From Pedobacter borealis DSM 19626 (GTDB lineage Bacteria; Bacteroidota; Bacteroidia; Sphingobacteriales; Sphingobacteriaceae), in contig NZ_JAUG01000034.1 in the NCBI RefSeq assembly GCF_000708285.2, positions 1 to 43,093 on the forward strand: a DNA stretch of 43,093 nt. The letters run 5' to 3'. Each line of letters opens with the position of its first letter. The stretch's first letter is position 1. Below, one piece after another: positions 26,132 through 35,644 of the stretch. A model generated the notes under the pieces. It was not told the origin of the DNA. It saw nothing but the letters and a program-made list of their open reading frames with translations, and did no database searches. Both the position numbers and the translations under genes were made by a program.

Positions 26132-27544
26132 ATGTCAAAAACATTAGTAGAAAAAATTTGGGATGCTCACGTTGTAAAAAGTGAAGAAGGATTTCCTGAT
26201 ATTTTATACATTGATACACACTTAATACACGAGGTAACCTCTCCGCAGGCATTTGATGGTTTGCGCAAAAGAGGATTACCTGTTTTTCGTCCGAAGCAGA
26301 CTGTTGCAACGGCCGATCATAACGTACCTACCTTAAATCAGTTATTGCCAATTAAAGAGGAGCTTTCACGCTATCAGGTGGATATGTTAACCAAAAATTG
26401 TGCAGAATTTGGTGTAGAACTGTATGGTTTAGGCCATCCTTTTCAAGGCATTGTGCATGTTATCGGCCCTGAGTTGGGTATCACCTTACCTGGTAAAACA
26501 ATGGTTTGCGGCGATAGCCATACCTCAACCCATGGTGCTTTTGGTGCCATTGCATTTGGTATCGGTACTTCGCAGGTAGAGCAGGTTTTTGCAACGCAAT
26601 GTTTATTGCAGTCGAAACCTAAAACCATGAAAATTGAGGTAAACGGCGAGCTTGGAAAGGGTGTTGGCGCGAAAGACATTATCTTATACATTATTGCTAA
26701 AATCTCTGCCGCAGGCGGTACAGGTTATTTTATAGAATACGCAGGTTCAGCAATCGAAGCTTTAAGTATGGAAGCCCGTATGACGATCTGTAATATGAGT
26801 ATCGAAATGGGTGCACGCGGTGGATTAATTGCACCAGATCAAACAACTTTCGATTACATTAAAGGAAGAGAATTTGCTCCAGCTGGCGAAGAGTGGGATA
26901 AAGCTTTAGCTTATTGGAAAACATTATATAGCGATGCTGATGCGAAATTCGATAGTGTTTTAACTTTCGATGCAGCAGATATCGCCCCTATGATTACCTA
27001 TGGTACCAACCCTGGAATGGGCATGGGTATTCAGGAACATATTCCGGCAACAGGTGCACAACCAGAAAAAGAAAAACTTTCGTACCAGAAAGCGTTAGAT
27101 TATATGGGCTTTGATGACGATTCTTCATTAATCGGGAAACCGGTTGATTATGTATTCATTGGAAGCTGTACCAACTCACGCATTGAAGATTTACGCGAAG
27201 TTGCCGATTTTGTTAAAGGTAAACGCAAAGCCGATAATGTTACGGTTTGGATTGTTCCGGGATCGAAACAAGTTGAGCAACAAGCTAAAAACGAAGGTTT
27301 GGATAAAATTTTCGAAGCCGCTGGTTTCCAGTTACGCGAACCAGGCTGTAGTGCCTGTTTAGGTATGAACGAAGATAAAATCCCGGCAGGTAAATATTGT
27401 GTATCTACATCAAACAGAAACTTCGAAGGCAGACAAGGGCAAAATGCACGTACATTATTGGCCAGTCCACTTACAGCAGCAGCTGCTGCTGTAACCGGAA
27501 AAATTACTGATGTAAGGGATTTGTTGGAGAAGGTTAACCCCTAA
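26132..27544 (+). CDS. leuC: 3-isopropylmalate dehydratase large subunit
   Basis: This 470-aa aconitase-family subunit isomerises 2- to 3-isopropylmalate in leucine synthesis together with LeuD. The [4Fe-4S] ligands are Cys346 ([12 protein letters not shown]) and Cys406/Cys409 ([12 protein letters not shown]). Active-site blocks [20 protein letters not shown] and [10 protein letters not shown] are intact. The length is normal. The last three residues and the stop are encoded by a dispersed repeat (27534-27562). Its start is preceded by a C-rich repeat that gives no evident ribosome site. Confidence 0.97.
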   Translation: MSKTLVEKIWDAHVVKSEEGFPDILYIDTHLIHEVTSPQAFDGLRKRGLPVFRPKQTVATADHNVPTLNQLLPIKEELSRYQVDMLTKNCAEFGVELYGLGHPFQGIVHVIGPELGITLPGKTMVCGDSHTSTHGAFGAIAFGIGTSQVEQVFATQCLLQSKPKTMKIEVNGELGKGVGAKDIILYIIAKISAAGGTGYFIEYAGSAIEALSMEARMTICNMSIEMGARGGLIAPDQTTFDYIKGREFAPAGEEWDKALAYWKTLYSDADAKFDSVLTFDAADIAPMITYGTNPGMGMGIQEHIPATGAQPEKEKLSYQKALDYMGFDDDSSLIGKPVDYVFIGSCTNSRIEDLREVADFVKGKRKADNVTVWIVPGSKQVEQQAKNEGLDKIFEAAGFQLREPGCSACLGMNEDKIPAGKYCVSTSNRNFEGRQGQNARTLLASPLTAAAAAVTGKITDVRDLLEKVNP

Positions 27545-27628
27545 ATCCCCTAAAGGGGACTTTAGCAAGATGAATAATAATACTACCAGCACTCGATCAA
27601 AAGCCCCCTTAAGGGGGGTGGGGGTTCT
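27534..27628. repeat. C/G-rich dispersed repeat pair spanning leuC end and next gene start
   Basis: TTAACCCCTAAATCCCCTAA followed by AGGGGACTT (27534-27562) overlaps the leuC stop codon. A second copy type, AAGCCCCCTTAAGGGGGGTG (27601-27620), lies in the 5' part of the next reading frame. Both resemble 38911-38940 and 26020-26129. Confidence 0.7.
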
Positions 27629-27923
27629 AGAAGTTGCCATATTAAATGTAAAAGCCGGATTATCGGCTGATTTTGAAAGAGTTTTTAGCGAAGCGGAAAA
27701 AATCATTTCTTCGATGGAAGGTTACATTTCGCATCAGCTTCAAAAATGTGTAGAGGTAGAAAATAAATATATCCTGCTGGTAAACTGGAAAACAATGGAG
27801 GCACATACCGAAGGTTTCAGAGGGTCAGCAGCATACCAGGATTGGAAAAAGTTATTACATCACTTTTATGATCCTTTCCCAACAGTTGAACACTTTGAGA
27901 TGGTAGAGGGTTGTAAGGCTTAA
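27570..27923 (+). CDS. ABM-fold (antibiotic biosynthesis monooxygenase-like) protein
   Basis: The frame gives 117 residues. The fold begins near residue 17 (VLEVAILNVKAGLSADFERV) and runs through ISSMEGYISHQLQKC and YILLVNWKTMEAHTEGFRGS, the typical pattern of small dimeric ABM-domain proteins related to heme-degrading or quinone-modifying monooxygenases. Residues 1-16 are encoded by dispersed-repeat DNA, so the true start may be the GTG at 27618. It sits between leuC and leuD. No role in leucine synthesis is known for the family. Confidence 0.7.
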   Translation: MNNNTTSTRSKAPLRGVGVLEVAILNVKAGLSADFERVFSEAEKIISSMEGYISHQLQKCVEVENKYILLVNWKTMEAHTEGFRGSAAYQDWKKLLHHFYDPFPTVEHFEMVEGCKA

Positions 27924-28000
27924 GGTGGAGGGTAAAAACATGGAGCATAAAATTACCACCATTAAGCAAAAGGCTTAAAGAATAAAGATAAAAAGTGGAA

Positions 28001-28038
28001 TACAAGTCTCGCTACTTGATACTCCTTACTTGATACTA
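28001..28038. repeat. TACTTGATACT dispersed repeat before leuD
   Basis: CAAGTCTCGCTACTTGATAC followed by TCCTTACTTGATACT ends 7 nt before the leuD ATG. Relatives lie directly upstream of ilvA (32703-32737) and upstream of the gene at 42773 (42820-42852, opposite strand). Confidence 0.6.
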
Positions 28039-28044
28039 ATTGAC

Positions 28045-28629
28045 ATGAAAAAATTCACAAAATTAACATCGGCAGTAGTGCCTTTAAATATAGAGAACAT
28101 CGATACCGACCAGATTATCCCTGCGAGGTTTCTAAAAGCGACTACCCGCGAGGGTTTTGGCGAAAACTTGTTCCGCGATTGGCGTTATGAAAACGATAAC
28201 CAGCCTAAAGCTGATTTCGTGATGAACAACCCAACCTATAGCGGCCAGGTTTTAGTAGCAGGAAAAAACTTTGGATGTGGCAGTAGTCGCGAGCACGCTG
28301 CATGGGCTATTCAAGATGCTGGTTTTGACGCGGTAATCAGCAGTTTCTTTGCCGATATCTTTAAAGGAAATGCCCTGAACAATGGTTTATTACCCATCCA
28401 GGTAAGTGATGAGTTCTTGGCGCAGATTTTCAACGCGGTTGACAACAATCCAAAATCAGCCCTAGAAGTTGATTTAGAAAATCAAACGGTTACCATTGTA
28501 GAAACTGGTGCTCAAGAATCATTTGAGATCAATCCTTACAAAAAATCGTGTTTGATAAACGGTTATGATGATATCGATTTCATCTTGGCCCAAAAAGAAT
28601 TAATCGCAGAATTTGAACAGGCAAAATAA
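28045..28629 (+). CDS. leuD: 3-isopropylmalate dehydratase small subunit
   Basis: This 194-aa swivel-domain partner of LeuC shows the conserved [17 protein letters not shown] and the [14 protein letters not shown] substrate loop. I start it at 28045 (MKKFTKL) because the residues before that come from the upstream repeat. Its TAA overlaps the ATG of the ABC gene (TAATG), so translation is probably coupled. Confidence 0.96.
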   Translation: MKKFTKLTSAVVPLNIENIDTDQIIPARFLKATTREGFGENLFRDWRYENDNQPKADFVMNNPTYSGQVLVAGKNFGCGSSREHAAWAIQDAGFDAVISSFFADIFKGNALNNGLLPIQVSDEFLAQIFNAVDNNPKSALEVDLENQTVTIVETGAQESFEINPYKKSCLINGYDDIDFILAQKELIAEFEQAK

Positions 28630-30098
28630 TGCTTAAACCATTTGTCTACATACAAAACCTAAACTTAAGTTACCGCAATAAAACGGTGCTAAAGGATTTG
28701 TATTGGGAAGTAAATGTGGGCCAAAACTGGGTTTTATGGGGCGAAAGTGGCAGCGGAAAAACTTCTTTGGCTAAAGCTATTGCGGGTTTAATTCCTTCAC
28801 AGGGCAGTATTGAAATCAATTACGACGCCCAGAGTAAATTACCGGCCGAAGTTTTATTTGTAGAAAGCTGGTATCAGTTTAAAAATCTCGAAGGTGTTGC
28901 AAACTTTTATTATCAGCAACGCTACACCAGTTTACAGGCCAATGATACTTTAACAGTACATGCAGAACTGGTAGCTTATGGCAAAGAAAAAGGACTTCAT
29001 TTCGATCTGGTTGAACCCATTTTAGAAGCACTGGGCTTTGCTACTTTTGCCAGTTCACAGCTAATCGAATTATCAAGCGGCGAACATAAAAAACTGCAAC
29101 TGGTTAAAGCCTTATGGTTAAAACCCCAATTGTTAATTATCGATCAGCCTTATACCGGTTTAGATAAAGCATCGCGCAAAAACCTGAATACGCTTTTGGA
29201 TCAGATTACAGCAGAAGGTGTACAATTAATTTTAATCTGTAATGATTTAGAATTTCCAGAAAGCATCGATTCCTTTGCGGAGATTATAGACGGGCAGATT
29301 GTAAGTTCATTTTCAAGAGAAATTGGAGATCTTCCACCTGAAATACATAAAAGGAAAATCCCCGCTTTTTTAAAGGAGTCGCCAATTTATTCATCAACTG
29401 ATATGGTAAAAATGGTTGATGTAAACATCAGCTATGGCGAAAAACAAGTATTAAAAAATATCAACTGGGAAGTTAAAGCTGGCGAAAAATGGTTATTGCA
29501 AGGCCCTAATGGCTCAGGAAAGTCCACTTTATTGAGTTTAATAAACGGCGATCACCCCCAGTCTTACGCCAACGAGCTTTATTTGTTTGGCAACAGGCGT
29601 GGAACTGGCGAAAGCATTTGGGATATTAAGCAGCACATTGGTTTAATATCGCCGGAGTTTCATTGGTACTTCGACGCCACTTCAACCGTTTGGAAATGTA
29701 TTGCTTCGGGCTTTTACGATACCGTAGGCTTGTTTCAGCAACTACCTTATAGCAAAAGAGCTCAAGTTGATGAGCTGATTGAATATTTTGGATTAACCGA
29801 TAACAAAAATGAATTATTAACCGCACTTCCACTCGGTAAACAGCGATTGGTATTATTAGCGCGGACAATTATAAAAAATCCGGAACTATTAATTCTGGAT
29901 GAACCTTGCCAGGGCTTAGACCAACAGCAAACAAAACATTTTAACCAAATGGTTGATGAATTGTGCAGCAACGGAATGACCTTAATTTACGTTGGCCATT
30001 TTGAATCGCAGCTGCCAACCTGCATAGAAAAAAGAATATTGTTAGAAAAAGGCGAGGTAAAAATCGTCGAAAGTTTAAACACAGAAATATTAAGCTGA
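28629..30098 (+). CDS. Dual ABC ATPase, ModF-like
   Basis: This 489-aa protein contains two ABC cassettes and no membrane segment. The first has Walker A GESGSGKT (38-45) and a degenerate signature LSSGEHKKL. The second has Walker A GPNGSGKS (292-299), the ModF-typical blocks ANELYLFGNRRGTGESIWDI and GLISPEFHWYFDAT, a degenerate signature LPLGKQRLVLLAR, and Walker B LLILDEPCQGLD. ModF is a molybdate-linked ATPase of unknown exact role. Here it overlaps leuD by one base and precedes leuB by 109 bp, an odd place for a molybdate protein. It has no permease partner in the window. Confidence 0.8.
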   Translation: MLKPFVYIQNLNLSYRNKTVLKDLYWEVNVGQNWVLWGESGSGKTSLAKAIAGLIPSQGSIEINYDAQSKLPAEVLFVESWYQFKNLEGVANFYYQQRYTSLQANDTLTVHAELVAYGKEKGLHFDLVEPILEALGFATFASSQLIELSSGEHKKLQLVKALWLKPQLLIIDQPYTGLDKASRKNLNTLLDQITAEGVQLILICNDLEFPESIDSFAEIIDGQIVSSFSREIGDLPPEIHKRKIPAFLKESPIYSSTDMVKMVDVNISYGEKQVLKNINWEVKAGEKWLLQGPNGSGKSTLLSLINGDHPQSYANELYLFGNRRGTGESIWDIKQHIGLISPEFHWYFDATSTVWKCIASGFYDTVGLFQQLPYSKRAQVDELIEYFGLTDNKNELLTALPLGKQRLVLLARTIIKNPELLILDEPCQGLDQQQTKHFNQMVDELCSNGMTLIYVGHFESQLPTCIEKRILLEKGEVKIVESLNTEILS

Positions 30099-30108
30099 TG
30101 CAAGCTTA

Positions 30109-30169
30109 GCCACGGAAACACGGTGACCACGGAAACAAAATTTTTCGGTGATTTCTGTGCTTCCGTGGC
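30109..30169. repeat. Inverted repeat before leuB
   Basis: GCCACGGAAACAC (30109-30121) and GTGCTTCCGTGGC (30157-30169) pair 12 of 13 positions. A second CCACGGAAAC lies inside. It belongs to the 'ccacgga' class of dispersed Bacteroidota intergenic sequence. Confidence 0.55.
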
Positions 30170-30207
30170 AACCAATGAGCAATTGTAAAGCAAAAGAGGA
30201 GTCAACA

Positions 30208-31299
30208 ATGAAGAAGAACATTTTAGTAATACCTGGAGACGGTATTGGACCCGAGGTTACCACTTGGGGAAAAGCAGCATTAGAGAAAATTGCCGATATT
30301 TTTGGCCATGAATTTGTGTTCGAAGAAGCTTTAATGGGCCATGCGGCTATTGAAGTTACTGGCGAGCCTTTGCCAGATGAAACTTTAGAAAAAGCAAGAC
30401 AAAGTGATGCTATCCTTTTTGGCGCAATTGGTCACGCTAAATACGACAACGACCCAAGTTTAAAAGTTAGACCAGAACAAGGCCTGTTAAAAATCCGTAA
30501 GGAACTGGGTTTATTCGCTAATCTCCGCCCGATATTACTATTTGATGAACTTCTTCAGGCATCGAGCATTAAACCGGAAATTTTAAGAGGAACCGATATT
30601 TTGTTCTTCCGCGAATTAACGGGTGACGTTTACTTTGGTGAAAAAACACGCTCGGAGGACCGTAATACAGCTTCAGATTTAATGATTTACCACCGTTATG
30701 AAGTAGAACGCATTGCACATAAAGCTTACCAGGCTGCACAGCAACGTAACAAAAGATTATGTTCGGTAGACAAAGCCAATGTTTTAGAAAGCTCTCGCTT
30801 ATGGCGCGAAACTGTTCAGGAAATTGCAAAACAATATCCTGATGTAGAAACAGAGCATATGTTTATCGATAATGCAGCCATGCAGTTGATCAAAAACCCT
30901 AGAAAATTCGATGTGGTTTTAACGGCCAATTTATTTGGAGATATTTTAACAGATGAGGCTTCACAGATTGCAGGTTCAATGGGTATGCTGGCTTCGGCAT
31001 CTGTTGGCGAAAGCACAGGTTTCTTCGAGCCGATCCACGGTTCGGCACACGATATTGCAGGTAAAGATTTAGCTAATCCGTTAGCTTCTATCCTATCGGC
31101 AGCTTTAATGTTAGAAATTGGCTTCGGACTAAAAGAAGAAGCCAAATTATTGGTTGATACGATCGACCAGGTATTGAAAGAAGGCTTTAGAACACATGAT
31201 ATTGCCGACCAAAATACAAACCGATTTAAAGTTCTAGGCACAGCCGAAATGGGCAAATTGGTACTTAAATTCTTATCCCAAAAATTAATCACTTCCTAA
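30208..31299 (+). CDS. leuB: 3-isopropylmalate dehydrogenase
   Basis: This 363-aa enzyme oxidises and decarboxylates 3-isopropylmalate with NAD+ to the leucine 2-oxo acid. Visible are [25 protein letters not shown], the metal/substrate region [20 protein letters not shown] and the NAD loop [21 protein letters not shown] start it at 30208 after an AGAGGAG purine stretch. The 20 codons upstream are not conserved sequence. LeuA follows 10 nt later. Confidence 0.96.
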   Translation: MKKNILVIPGDGIGPEVTTWGKAALEKIADIFGHEFVFEEALMGHAAIEVTGEPLPDETLEKARQSDAILFGAIGHAKYDNDPSLKVRPEQGLLKIRKELGLFANLRPILLFDELLQASSIKPEILRGTDILFFRELTGDVYFGEKTRSEDRNTASDLMIYHRYEVERIAHKAYQAAQQRNKRLCSVDKANVLESSRLWRETVQEIAKQYPDVETEHMFIDNAAMQLIKNPRKFDVVLTANLFGDILTDEASQIAGSMGMLASASVGESTGFFEPIHGSAHDIAGKDLANPLASILSAALMLEIGFGLKEEAKLLVDTIDQVLKEGFRTHDIADQNTNRFKVLGTAEMGKLVLKFLSQKLITS

Positions 31300-31309
31300 A
31301 CTCAAGATT

Positions 31310-32470
31310 ATGATTCACGACCCGAACAAAGTTTATATTTTCGACACGACATTGCGTGACGGCGAGCAGGTTCCAGGCTGCCAGTTAGATACAAACCAAA
31401 AAGTAGAAATCGCTAAATCACTTGAGCTTTTAGGTGTTGATGTGATTGAAGCTGGTTTCCCGGTATCTAGTCCAGGAGATTTTAACAGTGTAATTGAATT
31501 ATCAAAAGCGGTTACCAACCCGATTATCTGCGCGTTAACACGTGCAAATAAAAATGATATCGATGTTGCTGCAGATGCTTTACGTTATGCGAAGAGACCA
31601 CGTATCCACACTGGGATCGGTTCATCCGATTTCCACATTAAACATAAATTTAACAGTACCCGCGAAGAAATTTTAGAACGTGCTGTTGAAGCCGTAAGGT
31701 ATTCGAAAAAATTTGTGGAAGATGTTGAATTCTACGCAGAGGATGCTGGCCGTGCCGATATCGAATTTTTAGCTAAAATGGTTGAAGCAGTAATTGCTGC
31801 CGGTGCCACCGTGGTAAATATTCCAGATACCAACGGATATTGCTTACCAGATCAGTACGGCTCGAAAATTCTTTTTTTGAAAGAGAACGTAAAAAATATC
31901 GATAAAGCCATTATCTCTGTGCACTGCCACAACGATTTGGGCCTGGCTACAGCGAATTCTATCGCAGGCTTACAAAATGGTGCCCGCCAGGTAGAATGTA
32001 CCATTAATGGCATCGGAGAGCGTGCAGGCAATACATCTATGGAAGAAGTCGTCATGATTTTGAAAACGCACAAGATTTTAGGCTTAAACACCCAAATTGA
32101 TGCTACGCGTTTCTATGAAATGAGCCATATGGTGCGGAACCAGATGAATATGCCGGTACAACCGAACAAGGCAATTGTTGGTGGAAATGCATTTTCACAT
32201 AGCTCAGGTATCCACCAGGATGGTTTCTTGAAAAATCGTGAAAACTACGAAATTATTAAGCCTGAAGATGTTGGTTTCCCTGATGCAACAATTGTATTGA
32301 CTGCAAGAAGCGGACGCCATGCTTTAAAACACCATTTAGACCGTTTAGGCCATAAATTGGAAAAAGATCATTTAGATATTGTTTACAAACAATTTTTGGT
32401 TTTAGCCGATAGCAAACAAGGCATTAACGATTATGATTTAAACCAATTGGTTGCTTTGCATTTGGCGTAA
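31310..32470 (+). CDS. leuA: 2-isopropylmalate synthase, short form without leucine-sensing domain
   Basis: This 386-aa TIM-barrel enzyme condenses acetyl-CoA with 2-oxoisovalerate, the committed step to leucine. [14 protein letters not shown] (Arg16, Asp17) and the metal motif HCHNDLG (His205, His207) are present, plus [14 protein letters not shown]. The chain ends soon after the linker domain. The roughly 120-residue C-terminal LeuA dimer domain that binds leucine in the 510-520 aa enzymes is absent. Homocitrate- or citramalate-synthase-like proteins share this length, but the full leu cluster around it argues for LeuA. Allosteric control by leucine may therefore be missing. Confidence 0.9.
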   Translation: MIHDPNKVYIFDTTLRDGEQVPGCQLDTNQKVEIAKSLELLGVDVIEAGFPVSSPGDFNSVIELSKAVTNPIICALTRANKNDIDVAADALRYAKRPRIHTGIGSSDFHIKHKFNSTREEILERAVEAVRYSKKFVEDVEFYAEDAGRADIEFLAKMVEAVIAAGATVVNIPDTNGYCLPDQYGSKILFLKENVKNIDKAIISVHCHNDLGLATANSIAGLQNGARQVECTINGIGERAGNTSMEEVVMILKTHKILGLNTQIDATRFYEMSHMVRNQMNMPVQPNKAIVGGNAFSHSSGIHQDGFLKNRENYEIIKPEDVGFPDATIVLTARSGRHALKHHLDRLGHKLEKDHLDIVYKQFLVLADSKQGINDYDLNQLVALHLA

Positions 32471-32742
32471 AAGCTGAAAGGTTAAAGACTAAAGCTAAAA
32501 GCAAGCTGAGAATTGCCTTAAAAACTTTGAGGGATGTCCCCCTTTGGAGGGGGCAGGGAGAGGATTTAAATTTGAAATACAAACCTAGCCCACCTAAACC
32601 TGATTGGAATGAGCATGAAGCGCAGCGAAATAAAATGTAAAGCAGGACAGCTGCAACCGATGGAACACCAAACCCTGCTTTACAAAAAATATAAGAGAAT
32701 ATCAGTCTTGGTACTTGATTCTCTCTACTTGATACTACAACA
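32471..32742. repeat. Repeat-filled spacer before ilvA
   Basis: Holds a C/G-rich element (TCCCCCTTTGGAGGGGGCAG at 32537 onward) and, right before ilvA, the TACTTGATACT-type repeat (32703-32737). No gene and no terminator are visible. Confidence 0.6.
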
Positions 32743-33993
32743 ATGAATACTACAACACCGAATACATTAGATTTTTTATCTGCATCGCAAAGGTTAAAAG
32801 GGGTGGTAAAACGCACACCTTTAGAGTTTAACGCCGGACTTTCTGCGCATTACAATGCCAATATTTATTTAAAAAGAGAAGACCTGCAAATTGTACGCTC
32901 GTACAAATTGCGTGGTGCCTACAATAAAATTAGCTCCTTGCCACAAGATGCATTAATTAACGGTGTAGTTTGTGCAAGTGCTGGTAACCATGCACAAGGT
33001 GTGGCCTATTCGTGCAAGAAACTTGGCATTAAAGGGGTGATTTTTATGCCAGAGATTACACCGAAACAAAAGGTTAAACAAACTTACATGTTTGGTGGCG
33101 ACAATGTTGAAGTGGTTTTAGTAGGCGATACTTTTGATGATTGTTTAAAAGAAGCTTTAGCTTACAGTGCCGAAAAATCAGCCACTTTTATTCCACCTTT
33201 CGATGATGAAAAAGTAATTGAAGGACAGGCAACGGTTGGTGTAGAAATTTACGAAGATCTACCTGATCTGGATATGATTGTAATGCCGGTTGGTGGAGGC
33301 GGTTTGGCATCGGGTGTAAGCGCTTACATGAAAACCGTTAAGCCTGAAGTGAAATTAGTTGGTGTTGAGCCACTTGGTGCACCATCAATGGTTACGGCGA
33401 TGGAATATGGTGGTCCGTTTACCTTAGAAGAAATAGACCGATTTGTGGATGGTGCAGCTGTAAAAAGAATTGGCCATATCACTTACGAATATTGTAAGGA
33501 ACTGCTTGATCAGATGCATTTAATCCCTGAAGGAAAAATCTGTACGACCATTTTAAAATTGTATAACGAAGATGCCATTGTGGTTGAACCTGCCGGAGCA
33601 CTGTCTGTGGCTGCATTAGATCAGCTTAAAGACCAGATTGCAGGCAAAACGATAGTTTGTATCGTAAGCGGTGGAAATAACGATATTGAGCGTATGCAGG
33701 AGATTAAAGAGAAATCTTTGCTTTTTGAAGGCTTGAAACATTATTTCATTGTACGTTTCCCACAAAGACCAGGTGCTTTAAAGTTATTTGTGAACGAGGT
33801 TTTAGGTCTACAGGATGACATTACCCGTTTCGAGTTTATTAAAAAAACGAACAAAGAAAATGGTCCTGCATTGGTTGGTATCGAACTTTCTAATAAAAAC
33901 GATTATGCAAGTTTATTGCAGCGCATGAAAGATTTTAAATTTGAAATTATTGAGCTAAACCAGGATCAGACTTTGTTTGAATATTTGGTTTAA
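32743..33993 (+). CDS. ilvA: Threonine dehydratase (threonine deaminase)
   Basis: This 416-aa fold-type II PLP enzyme makes 2-oxobutyrate from threonine, the entry into isoleucine synthesis. The PLP lysine is Lys55 in VRSYKLRGAYNKI. The glycine loop is PVGGGGLASG and the PLP phosphate-end motif IVSGGNND. A single C-terminal ACT-like domain (about 330-416, HYFIVRFPQRPGALKLFVNE) is present, as in the short B. subtilis type, so isoleucine feedback is likely retained. It ends the pathway cluster. Confidence 0.95.
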   Translation: MNTTTPNTLDFLSASQRLKGVVKRTPLEFNAGLSAHYNANIYLKREDLQIVRSYKLRGAYNKISSLPQDALINGVVCASAGNHAQGVAYSCKKLGIKGVIFMPEITPKQKVKQTYMFGGDNVEVVLVGDTFDDCLKEALAYSAEKSATFIPPFDDEKVIEGQATVGVEIYEDLPDLDMIVMPVGGGGLASGVSAYMKTVKPEVKLVGVEPLGAPSMVTAMEYGGPFTLEEIDRFVDGAAVKRIGHITYEYCKELLDQMHLIPEGKICTTILKLYNEDAIVVEPAGALSVAALDQLKDQIAGKTIVCIVSGGNNDIERMQEIKEKSLLFEGLKHYFIVRFPQRPGALKLFVNEVLGLQDDITRFEFIKKTNKENGPALVGIELSNKNDYASLLQRMKDFKFEIIELNQDQTLFEYLV

Positions 33994-34033
33994 AGGTTAT
34001 TTAACCGCGAAGGGCGCAAAGTTTTAATAGTAT

Positions 34034-34099
34034 CGTCATGCTGAATTTATTTCAGCATCTTTCTGGTATGAAAGACCCTGAACTAAATTCAGGGTGACG
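34034..34099. repeat. REP-like two-hairpin element
   Basis: A 66-nt unit with inverted ends CGTCA and TGACG. The first hairpin is ATGCTGAA-loop-TTCAGCAT and the second is CCCTGAA-loop-TTCAGGG. The same two-hairpin unit occurs in reverse orientation at 42994-43059. Confidence 0.75.
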
Positions 34100-34114
34100 C
34101 AAAAAATATAAAAA

Positions 34115-34465
34115 ATGAATTTCAAAGACTTAAGAAACAAGACATTAATTTCTGACTGCGATATTGATTGGGAAGATTTAGGAGCAGGCGTTAAACGCAA
34201 AATTATGGCTTACGATAATCAGTTGATGTTGGTTAAAGTAGAATTTGAAAAAGATGCCATTGGTACCATTCACAATCATCCTCATTTACAAATGAGCTAT
34301 GTAGCAAAAGGAAGTTTTGAAGTTAGCATGGGTGATGATAAGAAAATCTTAAATGAAGGTGATGTTTTCTTTGCCCCATCAAATGTATTTCATGGTGTAC
34401 TTTGTTTAGAAGCGGGTTTATTGATTGATATTTTTAATCCACATAGAGAAGATTTTTTGAAATAA
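34115..34465 (+). CDS. Cupin-domain protein
   Basis: This 116-aa single-domain cupin has the metal-binding motif TIHNHPHLQMSYVAKGSFEV (His53, His55 or His57, Glu69) and FAPSNVFHGV (His93). The arrangement is close to KdgF-type sugar-acid ring-opening proteins and to other small cupins. A signal peptide is absent, so it is cytoplasmic. It follows ilvA on the same strand behind a REP-like element. A functional link to amino acid synthesis is not evident. Confidence 0.8.
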   Translation: MNFKDLRNKTLISDCDIDWEDLGAGVKRKIMAYDNQLMLVKVEFEKDAIGTIHNHPHLQMSYVAKGSFEVSMGDDKKILNEGDVFFAPSNVFHGVLCLEAGLLIDIFNPHREDFLK

Positions 34466-34529
34466 GACCGGAGTCGGGAAGTCCGAGGTTGGGTGCATAC
34501 CCTACACCCTAAACCCTCCACCTTAAACC

Positions 34530-35090
34530 TTACTGAAAGGTAAACCTCACATTCTTATAGCCCAAACCTTCTATAATCGGTTTAAGTACTGTTGTAGCAT
34601 TGGTTTTTGTTTGTGTTAAAATACTCGATTTTTTAACTTCGGCAGTTACCTGTCTTTCGGCTGCTTTATACGCTTCATCTACCAAATCAGCTTCGCGGAA
34701 GAAAGCCATTTTCGTATCATAAACACGAGAGTTTTTATGGTCGATTTTTACATAACATATTTCAGGCTGTGGTAAATTTACTACAGCGGTGTCCGCATCA
34801 ATATCAATATCCTCCCGGGTAATTTTTGTTAAGTCGATACATCCTACTGCTTCGGCCTTAACAATTAATAAAACACTGGCTTCGGGCAAAAAATCTGTTT
34901 TATTTTTATGCTCTAAAACATCGCTGATCTGGTACCTTACCAGCTCCAATTTACCAATGGCCTCAATTTTCTCTACCAGAAGCTGATGTTTGCTCTCTAC
35001 GGAGGTGTTGATGCTGAACTTTTTGGAGATCAATAAATACCCTGCTACGACTAAAATTAACCAGGGTAAGAGGCGAAAAAAGAGCTTCAT
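34530..35090 (-). CDS. DUF4230 family membrane-anchored protein
   Basis: This 186-aa protein has an N-terminal transmembrane helix (LLPWLILVVAGYLLI) and a soluble domain with the DUF4230 pattern. The pattern includes LELVRYQISDVLEH, SVLLIVKAEAVGCIDLTKI, NLPQPEICYVKIDHKNSRVY and a helical tail ending LGYKNVRFTF. The molecular function is unknown. It is divergent from the lipoprotein gene across 136 bp that hold a 10-bp inverted repeat. Confidence 0.8.
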   Translation of the reverse strand: MKLFFRLLPWLILVVAGYLLISKKFSINTSVESKHQLLVEKIEAIGKLELVRYQISDVLEHKNKTDFLPEASVLLIVKAEAVGCIDLTKITREDIDIDADTAVVNLPQPEICYVKIDHKNSRVYDTKMAFFREADLVDEAYKAAERQVTAEVKKSSILTQTKTNATTVLKPIIEGLGYKNVRFTFQ

Positions 35091-35126
35091 GTTTTAAAAA
35101 AATAAGGTGCCAATAGTTGTGTATTT

Positions 35127-35185
35127 AATCTGTTGCACAATAATTAATCCATTAATCCACAATTATATTTTTTTGGCAACAGATT
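35127..35185. promoter_or_regulatory. Inverted repeat in a divergent promoter region
   Basis: AATCTGTTGC (35127-35136) and GCAACAGATT (35176-35185) are perfect 10-bp arms 39 nt apart. They lie symmetrically between the DUF4230 and lipoprotein genes and could be twin half-sites for one regulator or mirrored promoter elements. Confidence 0.35.
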
Positions 35186-35226
35186 TGTAATACCAATATC
35201 ACACACACAAATAAAAACTAATCAAC

Positions 35227-35637
35227 ATGAAAAAACTTACCATCTTAATGCTTTGCATTGCCACACTAGGTCTGGCTTCCTGCAAAAAAGACACGATTGT
35301 TCAACCAGGCAATGCCATTTTAACTGTCGTTAAAGATATATCGCCCAATGCATGGGTATTAAGTAATGACAAAAAAACATTTACTGCAGATATTTCTGTT
35401 CCTGAAATAGACCAGTATCATGTCGACAATGAAGGAACTTTGGTTTATATTTCTTATAACAGTGGAGCAAGTTATATCGCGCTACCTTTTGTTTATAATG
35501 TTGATGCATACAGCTTTGAAGTATACAAAGGCGGTGTATCTATCGATGTACAAAGTTCAGATTACCAGGCAACAGATCCGATAAAACCTACATCAACAGT
35601 AAGGGTAAAAATAGTTCTTGTTGGAAACGATTTATAA
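35227..35637 (+). CDS. Hypothetical lipoprotein
   Basis: This 136-aa protein has a lipoprotein signal ending LGLASC (Cys19) and KKD right after it. The mature domain is mostly beta strands (AILTVVKDISPNAWVL, LVYISYNSGASYIALPFVY). I do not recognise a family with confidence. It is convergent with the AAA ATPase gene, and both end at the terminator-like repeat copy 1. Confidence 0.6.
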   Translation: MKKLTILMLCIATLGLASCKKDTIVQPGNAILTVVKDISPNAWVLSNDKKTFTADISVPEIDQYHVDNEGTLVYISYNSGASYIALPFVYNVDAYSFEVYKGGVSIDVQSSDYQATDPIKPTSTVRVKIVLVGNDL

Positions 35638-35644
35638 CTAGTAT

